A stretch of DNA of 64,000 nt from contig JALMLS010000577.1 in the NCBI GenBank assembly GCA_038496445.1, positions 248,001-312,000 on the forward strand, given 5' to 3'. Shown piece after piece: positions 1-10,364 of this stretch. Source of the stretch: Trichosphaerium sp. ATCC 40318. Its lineage: Eukaryota > Discosea > Flabellinia > Trichosidae. Numbering within the stretch: position 1 is the stretch's first letter; every line of letters starts with the position of its first letter. The position numbers and the translations under genes were made by a program. The notes beneath the pieces were generated by a model. The model did no database searches and was not told the DNA's origin. It saw only the letters and a program-made list of their open reading frames with translations.

Positions 1-3000
1 AAGGCAAGAAGCCAAAAGGCAAAGGCGGTATTAGCCTCGGTTTTGGCGGAAAAGGAAAGGGATCTGGATCATCATCCTCTTCTTCCTCATCCGGCTCTGG
101 AAAGGGCAAAGCTAAAGGCGGCTTCGGATTCGGTCTTGGTGGTAAAGGAAAAGCCAAGGGCGGTATTGATGTCGACGCTGACGTAAAGGTCGGTGGTGAT
201 GTCGATGTTGACGCTGATGTCAAAGTCAAAGGTAAAAAGCCAAAAGGAAAAGCCAAAGGTGGTATTAGCCTCGGTTTTGGCGGTAAAGGAAAGGGATCTG
301 GATCATCATCCTCCTCTTCCTCTTCCGGCTCTGGAAAGGGCAAAGCCAAAGGCGGCTTCGGATTCGGTCTTGGCGGCAAAGGAAAAGCCAAGGGCGGTAT
401 TGATGTTGACGCTGATGTCAAAGTTGGTGGCGATGTCGATGGAGATGTCAAACTCAAGGTATGCTTTATTAAATAATAAATTAGAATTCTAAACTTTTAT
501 AGGGCGGCAAAGCCAAGGGTGGTGTTGATGCTGATGTAGATGTTAACCTCAAAGGCAAAAAACCAAAAGGCAAAGCCAAGGGTGGTATTAGCCTCGGCTT
601 CGGCGGAAAAGGAAAAGGATCAGGATCATCTTCCTCTTCTTCCTCATCTGGCTCTGGAAAGGGCAAGGCCAAAGGCGGTTTCGGATTCGGTCTTGGTGGC
701 AAAGGAAAAGCCAAGGGCGGTATTGATGTCGACGCTGACGTAAAGGTCGGTGGTGATGTCGATGTTGACGCCGATGTCAAGGTCAAAGGCAAAAAGCCAA
801 AAGCCAAGGGAGGTGTAGACGTAGACGTTGATGCTGACCTTAAGGCTGATCGTCAGGGAAAGCGTACCTTCTCATTTGGATTCGGCAAAAAGAAGAAGCC
901 AAAATCCCCTAAAGGTGATGTTGATGTAGATGCTGACATAAAGGTACACTTGCGAATACCTATTCTGTTTCTTACTCTACAAAGGTTGGCGGAGACGTAG
1001 ATGCTGATGTAAATTTGAAGGGCCACAAGAAGAAAAAGAGTGGTGGTTTCCATCTTGGATTCGGCAAGGGCAAACATGGCAAAGGAAAAGCCAAGGGAGG
1101 CGTTGATATTGACGTTGATGCTGATGCTGATTTAAAGCTCAAGGGCAAAAAAGCCAAGGGCGGCGCTGATGTTGATATTGATGCTGATGTCGATGCTGAC
1201 GTAAACCTCAAAGGCAAGAAGCCAAAAGGTAAAGCCAAAGGTGGTATCAGCCTCGGTTTCGGTGGAAAAGGAAAGGGATCAGGATCATCATCCTCCTCTT
1301 CTTCATCCTCAGGCTCAGGAAAGGGCAAAGCTAAGGGTGGCTTCGGATTCGGTCTTGGTGGTAAAGGAAAAGCCAAGGGCGGTATTGACGCTGACGTTAA
1401 AGTTGGTGGCGATATTGACGGAGATGCTGACCTTAAGGTTAAGGTATTTATATCCTACAATTACTACAATTTTTTACTGACCGTGAACTAGGGCGGCAAA
1501 GTCAAAGGTGGCGTAGATGCTGATGTAGACGCTGATATTAATGTCAAGGGCAAAAAACCTAAAGGCAAGGGTGGTATCAGCCTCGGCTTTGGCGGAAAAG
1601 GAAAAGGATCAGGATCATCTTCCTCTTCTTCATCATCCTCTGGCTCTGGCTCAGGAAAGGGCAAAGCTAAGGGCGGCTTCGGATTCGGTCTTGGTGGCAA
1701 AGGAAAAGCCAAGGGCGGTATTGACGCTGACGTAAAGGTCGGTGGCGATGTCGATGTTGATGCCGATGTCAAGGTCAAAGGTAAAAAACCAAAAGGCAAA
1801 GGCAAAATCAAGGGCGGTGTAGACACTGATGCTGACGTCAAAGTAAAGGTACTGTTCTTCAACTCTTGAGATTTTGTCATTAAATATTTTTGATAGGGCG
1901 GCAAGAAGGGAAGCGGTGGTTTCCACTTCGGCTTAGGAAAAAGCAAAAAAGGCAAAAAAGCCAAGGGCGGCATTGATGTAGACGCTGATATCAAGGTCGG
2001 TGGTGATGCTGATGTTAAGGTTAAAGGCAAAGGCAAAAAACCAAAAGGCAAAGTCAAGGGTGGTTTGAAAATGAAGGGAAAGGTCAAGGGCTCCGGCTCT
2101 AGCTCTGGTTCTTCAAGCTCAAGCTCTAGCTCTTCAAGCTCTTCAAGCTCTAGCTCTTCAAGCTCAAGCTCTAGCTCATCTGGTTCTGGATCTGGTTCTG
2201 GCAAGGGAAAAGCCAAGATCGGTTTCGGTGTTGGTGGTAAAGGAAAGATGAAGGGCGGTGTTGACGCTGATGTGAAAGTTGGCGGCGATGTTGATGGCGA
2301 TGTCAAAGTAAAGGTGCGTTTCATTCAGTAGTGTGTTTATTCTAAAGATCGCATAGGGTGGCAAAGTCAAAGGTGGCGTAGACGCTGACGTAAAAGTCAA
2401 AGGAGGCAAACACAAAAAGGGCAAGAGTGGTGGCTTCCATATTGGCTTCGGCGGCAAAGGCAAAAAAGGAAAAGCCAAGGGTGGTGTTGATGTCGATATG
2501 GACGTTGATGCTGATGCCAAAGTCGGTGGAAAAGCGAAGGTTGACGGTGATGTAAAAATCAAAGGAAGTGGCAAGGCCAAGGTCAAAAAGCCAAAAGGCA
2601 AAGTCAAAGGCGGTTTGAAAATGAAGGGCAAGAAAGGCAAGGGTAGCGGCTCATCTTCGAGCTCAGGATCCTCTTCGTCCTCTTCATCCTCATCAAGCTC
2701 ATCCTCTTCGAGCTCATCCTCGAGCTCATCCTCAAGCTCATCGTCAAGTTCCGGTTCCGGCTCCAGTTCTGGCTCTGGAAAAAAGAAGGGCAAGGCTGGT
2801 TTCGGTCTCTCTGTAAAAGGAAAAGGCAAAGGCGGCGTTGACGGTGACGTTAAAGTCAAAGGTGGCGCTAAAGTAAAGAAACCTAAAGGTAAAAAGAAGA
2901 GTGGCAAATTTGGTGTCAAAGCCAAAGGCGGCGCTAAAGTAAAGAAACCAAAGGTCAAAGGCGGTGCCAAGATTGATATCGATGCTTCAGGAAGCGGTGA

Positions 3001-4550
3001 TGCAGACTTGAAACTAAAGGTAAACAATTTTTCTTTGATATTCAAATCTGACTCCAACTTTTAGGGCAAAAAAGCTAAAGGCGGCATTGATGTAGATGTT
3101 GACGCATCTCTATCAGGCAGCGCCGGTCTCAAACTCAAGGGCAAAGGTAAAAAACCTAAAATGGGTTTGAAGGTCGATGGTTCCATCTCTGGTTCCGCAA
3201 GCGGTTCTGCAAGCGGTTCTGGTGGCCTCAAGATCAAGGGCGGTCTTAAGGTTGGTGGTAAGGGCAAGAAGAGCGGGTCATCATCTGGCTCAGGATCTTC
3301 CTCTTCCTCAAGCTCATCATCCTCCTCTTCCTCTTCCTCCTCAAGCTCATCCTCCTCTTCATCATCTTCCTCCTCAAGCTCTGGTTCCGGTTCCGACTCT
3401 GGTTCTGGCTCAGGCTCAGCAAAGTTGAAGGTTGGTGGCAAGATCAAGGGCGGCAAGGGCGCAAAGGTCAAGGGCAAAGGAAAGGGCGGTTTGAAGGTAT
3501 GTCTTAACTCTTAGCAAGAAAAAAATGTTTTGTTAACACCTCTGCAGCTCGAAGGTGGTGCCAAGGTAAAGGGCAAAAAGGGCAAGAAAGTCAAGGGTGG
3601 CGCAAGCGCAAGTGCTGATGTCAACGTTGACGGACCAAAATCTCCTAAAGGAAAGGTCAAAGGAGGAGTATCTTCTCCAAGGACAGAGTACGTTACTTTT
3701 TTTTTTTTTTTTTTGATTTTACTTCTCGTTTTTATTAACTCTGTACTTAGCGGTAAAAAACGCCGATTCTCCATTGGCTTTGGATTGTTCGGAAAGGGCA
3801 AAAAGAGCAAAAAGGGTGGCGACTTCCAAGAACCTGAAGTTGGTGTCTCTGGAGGCGTAGATGTAGATGCTGACGTAAGCGGCTCAGCTGGATTGAAACT
3901 TAAAGGCAAAAAAGCCAAAGGCGGCATGAAAATAGATGCTGATGCTGACGTATCTGGTTCAGCTGGATTAAAACTCAAGGGCAAAAAAGCCAAGGGCGGT
4001 ATTGATATGGATGGATCCCTCTCAGGCAGTGCTGATCTTAAGCTAAAGGTATGTTTAGTAATATTTGTTCCTTGGTTGATTCTTACTTTGGTTTTAGGGC
4101 AAAAAAGCTAAAGGCGGCATTGACGTAGATGTTGACGCATCCCTCTCAGGCAGCGCTGGTCTTAAACTCAAGGGCAAAAAAGCTAAGGGTGGTATTGGCA
4201 TGGATGTCGATGGATCTCTATCAGGCAGTGCCGGTCTCAAACTCAAGGGCAAAGGTAAAAAACCTAAAATGGGTTTGAAGGTCGATGGTTCCATCTCTGG
4301 TTCCGCAAGCGGTTCTGCAAGCGGTTCTGGTGGCCTTAAGGTCAAGGGCGGCCTCAAGGTTGGTATTGGCGGTAAAGCCAAGGGATCTCACTCCGGTTCC
4401 TCTTCCTCCTCGTCTTCCAGCTCCTCTGGTTCTGGTTCTGGTGGATTCAAGGTTGGTCTTAAAGGTGGCATTAAAGGTGGTGTAAAGGCAAAGGGCAGCC
4501 TTGACGCTGATGTTGATGTCAAAGGAAAGGCTGAAGTTGACTCCGAAAAG
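1..4550 (+). repeat. tandemly repeated coding exons
   Basis: Exons 1-7 and 9 of the Lys/Ser repeat gene are near-copies. They begin GGC-(GGC/AAA), end on a Lys codon AAG, and are separated by phase-0 introns of 41-51 nt. Each exon carries one or two acidic, basic and poly-Ser cassettes. This is the pattern left by tandem duplication of symmetrical (0-0) exons. Confidence 0.8.
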
Positions 4551-5520
4551 ATCGACAACCAACGTGATTACTTACTCGTTCTCACAACTGGATTAGTATC
4601 CTCCAAATGGAAGCGCAAGTTCTTCAACTTGGATAAAATGGTACGCACAAAACCGAATCGAATTTTAGCTATCAACATGGCCTGTTACAATTACTTATAT
4701 TTTAACTAGGGCAACCTTCGTTACTGGAACAAGAAAGTAACAAACACTGCTGAAGTTGGTTCTCAAACCATTCCTCTCGCAGGTGCTACATTCACTTTGG
4801 GCGCTAAAGGAAAGCATGAATTCGTTATCGTAATCAAAGCTAAAATCACCACAAAGAAGGGTGAAGTTGATCGCGAATGGTTTTTGGCATTCCCTGACAA
4901 AGGTATGTTATTGTCACATATTTGGTAAGCTCTTATTAACTCTTTATCTAGCAAGCCAAGATAAGTGGATGGTTAGTCTCAAAGCAGCTGCTGCTGTTGC
5001 CAAACCTGACACACATACGTTCACAAGGCGTATGCTTCGTGGCAGTCAAAAACCAGGCAAACTCAAGCTTGGCGGCGGTATGAAGGCAAAGGGTGGCATG
5101 TCCCTCGATGTTGATGCCAAGGTTGAAGCTGATGTATCAGTTGATGCTAAGATCGAAGCTGATGTAAGCGGAAGCGCAAGCGGAAGTGCCAGCGGAAGTG
5201 CCAGCGGAAGCGCAAGCGGAAGTGCTGGTGTGAAAGTATCTGGTGGTATCGGTGGCGGTATCGGCGGCGGTATCGGCGGTGGTATCGGCGGCAAAGTTAG
5301 TGTAAATGCTGGAGGAAGCGGAAGTGCCAGTGGCAGTGAGTCAAGCTCCAGTTCAAGTGCCAGCGGAAGCGCAAGCGGAAGTGCTGGTATGAAAGTATCC
5401 GGCGGTATCGGTGGCGGTATTGGCGGTGGCATCGGCGGTGGTATCGGCGGCGGTATCGGCGGCGGTGTAAGTGCTAAAGTCAGCGTAAATGTTGGTGGAT
5501 CTGATTCATCCGATGAGTAA
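1..5520 (+). CDS. Lys/Gly/Ser/Asp repeat protein with C-terminal PH domain (5' end outside window)
   Basis: The reading frame enters at base 3. Exons: 3-458, 503-943, 985-1443, 1492-1848, 1897-2313, 2357-3019, 3065-3496, 3548-3687, 3751-4048, 4098-4640, 4710-4902, 4952-5520 (TAA), giving about 1655 visible residues. Units alternate acidic Asp/Val stretches (DVDADVKV), Lys/Gly stretches (KGKKPKGKAKGG, ISLGFGGKGKG) and poly-Ser blocks up to about 30 residues. The last exons encode a PH-type domain (about residues 1375-1485: WKRKFFNLDKM, then GNLRYW, ending at the conserved Trp of DKWMVSL). A GSAS-repeat and GIGG-repeat tail follows. No signal peptide or membrane span is visible in this part. 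PH domains bind phosphoinositides or proteins, so a membrane-linked scaffold is an inference. The periodicity recalls AHNAK-type repeats in composition only. Poly-Ser uses mixed TCN and AGY codons, which suggests selection on the protein. An AATAAA lies downstream near 5566. Confidence 0.85.
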
Positions 5521-5684
5521 TTTTAAGCCTATTTATTCCTCTTGCTTGTAAAGAGATTTTATTTAAATAAATGTAAATGTTTCGCAATTTGTAGTCTGAT
5601 TTTTTTGTTTCTCAATGAAACTGGCTAACTTTTTAACTGACGGAAATTTGAAAAGTTATGAATTCTTCTTTCATTTTACACAAA

Positions 5685-6522
5685 ATGGCCAAACGGAAAG
5701 CAACGGTCAATTACCACAAGAAAAAAAAACAAGCGCGATTGACGACGTTTATAAACTGTACGTTTAGGTAAAAAATGGTGCCAGAGTCTCAACTGTGGTA
5801 GGCAAGTCTACAAATGCCAAGCTACAGCGCATCGAGTTAGTTGATGGCGCAGTTTTGTTGTGGCACCAGCGTTTTATGACTGACTCTGATGCGGACGCTC
5901 TTTTAGCCTCATTACAACCTTTGAATTGGAGACAGTCTCGCGCATTTTCAAAAACTGGTAGAACCATGCAGCTAAAACGCCAATTTCAATGGATGGCAGA
6001 TGATGGTACGAACAGAATCAGGTTACATTCAAGCGTATTATCTCTAGCTGTAACACGTTAACTCGCGCTTTTTATTAACAGACGTTGCGGTACAAAAACA
6101 TTTAGTTTGCAGCGAAGACGTTGCGTTAGGTTGGTCTCCATTAGTATCACAACTTAAAGACAGGCTCGAAAAGGAGTTGGAAACAACATTTAATTACGTT
6201 CTTATCAATAAGTACCGTGATGGAAATGACAAGGCTAGCTATCATTCTGACAACGCTGTGCGTGTTTTTTTAACCTAGATCTACAACGAATTAAAGTGAG
6301 TTATAGAGACATGACTTTATTGCTTCAATATCCTTGGGTGCGACCAGGAAATTCGTTTTGAAGAACAAGAAGGACACTTCTAGAAAACAATCCTTTATGC
6401 TCACTCATGGCAGCTTGATTGTTATGGTTGGAGCTGCTACGCAGACACACTGGCAACACTCTTTACCCGTTATGAAACGAGTAACGGAAAGTAGGATAAA
6501 CTTGACATTCCGTCACACATAA
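5685..6522 (+). CDS. AlkB-family 2-oxoglutarate/Fe(II) DNA dioxygenase (ALKBH2/3-like)
   Basis: Exons 5685-5757, 5802-6005, 6082-6257 and 6307-6522 join in phase to 222 residues, close to human ALKBH2 (261). Seen: the family core LINKYRDGNDKASYHSDNA with the HxD iron ligands (HSD), SISLGATRKFVL, the distal iron His in THWQHSLP, and the 2OG-binding Arg region RINLTFR near the C terminus. The family removes N1-methyladenine and N3-methylcytosine from DNA by oxidative demethylation, normally in the nucleus. The basic N terminus (MAKRKATVNYHKKKK) is NLS-like and is followed by QARLTTFI, close to a PIP box (PCNA-binding peptide). The start is the first ATG, 165 nt after the upstream stop. Substrate choice (DNA or RNA) cannot be read from sequence. 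Confidence 0.9.
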
Positions 6523-7121
6523 GTCACTCTCATGACCTAAAACCGAAAAATCCAATTAGTGTTGCTTGCTGGGTTCAAACTGTATTATCATCAAGCAAAT
6601 AAATACCCGTAAAAATAAGTAAAACCACTGTTTTGACCTTTCAAAATTTTGTTCGCCCTGTGGCTTAATTTGAGCGAAACGCCAATATTAGCGTAGCTGT
6701 TTTCTTAAAGTTGATCTTGTAGCTGCTTACTAAACGCTTAAATTGTGAATACGACAGTATGTTAGCCCTAACATTTCTACCCAAGAAAAACGAAGAAAAC
6801 AGTCAGTGTGAGTTTACAAATTTCACTTGGTGACATAAATAGAAAGCACATCAGGCACGCAGTGTTTATTTATTCCTAAAACAAAGACAATCAAGTACGT
6901 AGCGTCTGGTTTGTTTTTACTATAAATTCTCCTAACAATGTCGTATTAGTACTGGCATTTGGTATTAAACGTTCCTGTAGCGACATTTAGTAAGTTATTA
7001 CAAAAATTGAATAACTTTCACTTTGAGGTACGCCAATAAACGTTTATTGAAAAAAGATTCAACGTGTTCTCGTAAAAACAGTCGCGTACCTTGTTTTTTT
7101 TTTTGGGTCCGCAGGTTTCCA
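6523..7121. other. intergenic, no gene seen
   Basis: About 600 nt between the AlkB gene and the transposon. It is AT-rich with stops in all frames and no recognisable RNA gene. AATAAA occurs near 6599 and may serve the AlkB transcript. Confidence 0.5.
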
Positions 7122-7129
7122 GGGCGGAA

Positions 7130-8411
7130 TAGCGATGTTCCAAACGAATAGAATACCGAATCTATCGCCAAAACGTGAAAAGTTGGAAATAGTCGACTCT
7201 ATTCCGATTCGGTTTTCAGAGAAAGAGCGACTGTAAAACTGAAAGTTGTTGGCTTTTTTCAATCACCAAGTGCTTTTTTTTCATCCAAACTACTCTCATA
7301 TGTTTTAAAATACATAGTTTTATACATAGAGTGGTTGAAAGCCATATATTGAGCGAGTTTAAGATGTTTGTTTGTTTGGATTCTTTATTTATGATTGAAT
7401 TTACAAGAACTTTTCTAGAATAATACATAGCTTATTTCCTGAGGTGTAGTTTTTGCCGTCTTTACGTTTGCATCAAAGAAATAGGTTGATTGTTTCGTGT
7501 CTGATGTAGACCAACACACCAGCCGTGTTGACCGCCACAAAAACTTCCCTGGCCATGAAATGAAACCAGCTTTATGGTCGCCCTTAGGCTCACAACACGG
7601 ACGATTGGTGGAACAAACACCTTCGCCATCTTTCGACTGTGGGGAGTAATAAAAAACCCACTCCGATTCGCGGGAAATACAAAAAGGGTCACCCATTAAC
7701 CCGACTCGCCATCCTGTCGTCACGCGTAAAAAAAAAGGGAACTGTGGGAATGCAACGTCAGTTTTTTCCAACTATTAGTTTTGCCCAGCTTAAGGCGCAA
7801 TACGTCTTCTGACACCATAAGCCTTCGTCCAGTGTATAGGCATATATCAATCGCTCGCAACCGGGAGGGATAATAAAAGGATCTATGACCAGGGATAGAC
7901 ATCAAAAAGTCCGTCTCTCACCTACCTTTAAAAACCATGAAACTCCAAAGAGAAGTTGCAATGGTCGAAAAAGTTTGACCCCCTCAAGCCAGTTTAAGAT
8001 ATCTACATTTTAGCAGTAAAACAAAGTCACGGTAGGCCTAACCGACACTTTAGTTGTGTGAAATTGTGCCAGTGGTGACGTTTTTTTTGACAATTCGAGC
8101 CAATCTTGAGCACGCCACGTGATCTATTATTTTGCTGTCCCAAAACCATTTTTTAGTACTTCCCACATAGAAATAGCCATCACTTGAGGTAAAACATATT
8201 TTTTCAAAATTTTGTAGTTTGATCTGGCAGTCGCTGCATTAAAAAAAAGTCGTAGACGTTGTGAGGATGTAAAAAAATGGTTTTAGGACAGTAATAAGGA
8301 TGTAATTCGTGCCATTTTGTCTCCACAAAAGCGATAAGAATATATTCAAATAAACCAAGGAAATTTTTTTCAAATACGAATTTTGCAATCTATCCGTTTG
8401 GAACATCGCTA
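7130..8411. mobile_element. non-autonomous hAT-type DNA transposon
   Basis: A perfect 17-bp terminal inverted repeat, TAGCGATGTTCCAAACG, lies at 7130-7146 with its reverse complement at 8395-8411. The similarity continues imperfectly for about 8 bp more. It is flanked by an 8-bp direct repeat GGGCGGAA at 7122-7129 and 8412-8419. The hAT superfamily makes 8-bp target duplications and has TIRs starting YAGNG, which TAGCG fits. No transposase is recognisable in the 1.28 kb. Two overlapping minus-strand ORF fragments (7720-7905 and 7415-7771) sit in different frames at a run of six A and could be decayed or captured coding sequence. The exact TIRs and duplication suggest a fairly recent insertion. 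Confidence 0.8.
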
Positions 8412-8478
8412 GGGCGGAACCTAAATACTTGTCAATCTCTTATTCTTACTTTTTTCAGTTTATTCTTTTGGCAATAAG

Positions 8479-10176
8479 ATGTCTTCTGTGTTGACTTTAC
8501 TTGATCTTCCATGTGAAATTCAACAATATATCTGTACATTCAATATAGAAGCATTCACAAAATTTCATACATTATCAAAGAAAGCAGCAATCAACACGCA
8601 TTTTGATAAATCATTACAGCGTAAAGGAAAATGGATCAAATGGTATAAAAGCGGAAGAGTGATGGCTCATGAGTATGCTAAAAATGGACAATGCAACAAA
8701 TGGTATGAGAATGGGCAACTTTGTCTTCAATACACATTAGTTGATGGAAAGAGTAAAGGCATCCGTAAAATGTGGTATGAAAACGGACAACTCAAGGTAC
8801 AAGAAATGCTGGTTGATGATAAGCAAAATGGTGAAGTCAAAGCATGGTATGAAAACGGACAACTTGAACAACAAGCCATGTTGGCTGATGGTAAGATAAA
8901 TGGTGAAGCCAAAGAGTGGTATGAAAACGGGAACCTTAAGGTACAATCAGAGTGGGTTGATGGTAAACAAAATGGTGAAACCAAAGAGTGGTATGAAAAC
9001 GGAAACCTTAAGGCACATTCTATGTGGCGTGATGGTAAGATAAATGGTGAAACCAAAGAGTGGTATGAAAACGGGAACCTTAAGGTACAATCAGAGTGGG
9101 TTGATGGTAAACAAAATGGTGAAGTCAAAGAGTATGAAAATGGAAAACTGATGAGGCACACAATGTTTGTTGATGGTAAACAAAGTGGACCTGAACAAGA
9201 GTGGCATGAAAATGGACAGCTTAAGGTACAAGCCATGTGGGTAGATGATAAGCGGAATGGTGAAGTTAAAACATGGTATGAAGATGGACAACTTCAGGTA
9301 CAAGCCATGTGGGTTGGTGATAAGACAAATGGTGAAGTTAAAGCATGGCATGAAAATGGACAACTCAAGCTACAAACAATGTTTGTTGATGATAAACAAC
9401 ATGGTGAACGCAAAGAATGGCATGAAAATGGACAACTCAAGGTACAAGAAATGCTGGCTGATGATAAGCGAAATGGTGAAGTCAAAGCATGGTATGAAAA
9501 TGGACAACTTCAGGTGCTAGCCATGTTTGCTGATGGTAAGACAAATGGTGAAGCCAAAGAGTGGTATGAAAACGGGAACCTTAAGGCACAATCAGAGTGG
9601 GTTGATGGTAAACAAAGTGGTGAAACTAAAGAGTGGTATGAAAACGGTCAACTCAAGGCAAAAACCACATTTGTTGATAACATTCAACATGGTGAAGTCA
9701 ACACATGGCATGAAAATGGGAAGCATGAGGCACAATCTGTATGGGTTGATGGTAAACAAAATGGTGACTCCAAAGAGTGGTACAACAATGGACAACTCAA
9801 AGCACAATCTATGTGGGTTGATAATAAACAAAGTGGTGAAGCGAAAGAGTGGCACGACAATGGACAACTTAAGACACAAAGCATGTGGATAGCTGGGAAA
9901 CAAAGTGGTGAAATAAAGCGGTGGACTAAGAATGGCGAGCCAATGGAAGAACAAGGAAACAATGTCAACACATGGCTTAGTAGAAGAAAGGAAAAGAAGC
10001 AAAGGCACTTTGGTGTTACTACCAGAAACAACAAAAGAAGCAGCTTAATGATACGTTCATTAAGCACCTTGTTGTTCCCTTTTCACATGTTACGTATCAC
10101 AGTATATGCTTGGTTTAGGTACTTTGCAACCACATGTTACTCAACAGTATCATACTATTGGTCAACCAAAAAATGA
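8479..10176 (+). CDS. F-box-like / MORN-type (YwqK) repeat protein, intronless
   Basis: A single uninterrupted ORF of 565 residues from ATG 8479 to TGA 10174-10176. Residues about 5-38 (LTLLDLPCEIQQYICTF and following) fit the start of an F-box: LPxEI, hydrophobic spacing, then LSKKA. From about residue 75 come 17 tandem 24-residue repeats of the form W-(Y/H)-E-N-G-(Q/N)-L-K-x-Q-x-M-x-V-D-x-K-x-x-G-E, the MORN_2/YwqK class. A basic, partly hydrophobic tail follows. F-box proteins normally recruit substrates to SCF ubiquitin ligases, and the repeats would be the binding surface. The lack of introns is striking here. F-box plus YwqK/MORN repeats is common in marseilleviruses and mimiviruses, so viral exchange is a reasonable inference. 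A polyadenylation-like AATAAA lies shortly after the stop. Confidence 0.8.
   Translation: MSSVLTLLDLPCEIQQYICTFNIEAFTKFHTLSKKAAINTHFDKSLQRKGKWIKWYKSGRVMAHEYAKNGQCNKWYENGQLCLQYTLVDGKSKGIRKMWYENGQLKVQEMLVDDKQNGEVKAWYENGQLEQQAMLADGKINGEAKEWYENGNLKVQSEWVDGKQNGETKEWYENGNLKAHSMWRDGKINGETKEWYENGNLKVQSEWVDGKQNGEVKEYENGKLMRHTMFVDGKQSGPEQEWHENGQLKVQAMWVDDKRNGEVKTWYEDGQLQVQAMWVGDKTNGEVKAWHENGQLKLQTMFVDDKQHGERKEWHENGQLKVQEMLADDKRNGEVKAWYENGQLQVLAMFADGKTNGEAKEWYENGNLKAQSEWVDGKQSGETKEWYENGQLKAKTTFVDNIQHGEVNTWHENGKHEAQSVWVDGKQNGDSKEWYNNGQLKAQSMWVDNKQSGEAKEWHDNGQLKTQSMWIAGKQSGEIKRWTKNGEPMEEQGNNVNTWLSRRKEKKQRHFGVTTRNNKRSSLMIRSLSTLLFPFHMLRITVYAWFRYFATTCYSTVSYYWSTKK
8701..9921 (+). repeat. 17 tandem 72-bp coding repeats
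   Basis: Seventeen head-to-tail units of about 72 bp (24 codons, one unit of 23) run from the Trp codon at 8701 to the Trp codon at 9922. Each starts near TGGTATGAAAATGGACAACT. Neighbouring units share long identical stretches, for example those around 8930 and 9070, which suggests recent unequal exchange. Confidence 0.85.
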
Positions 10177-10364
10177 CAAACATTTACCACAAGCGATGCC
10201 CAATTGGAAGATTATGAATAGTTTAGTGTTGAATAGTTTAGTAAAATAAATCTCACGTGTTTTTGAAGTTATATTATTTGTATCATTGCAAGTTTATTGT
10301 TTGCAACAGTTGGTTGGAAACAGTCAAAGAGTAACCACAAAGAGTGATTTTGGCAAAGATATGA

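Noticed and set aside
481-3477. Long minus-strand ORFs rich in Pro, Leu, Phe and Glu opposite the Lys/Ser repeat gene
   Set aside because: They are the antisense of Lys, Gly and Ser codons, carry no independent motif and are broken at the same introns.
8727-10067. Several minus-strand and alternate-frame ORFs over the MORN repeat gene
   Set aside because: They repeat with the same 72-bp period as the sense repeats and read as Cys/Pro/Ser or Ile/Phe-rich shadows.
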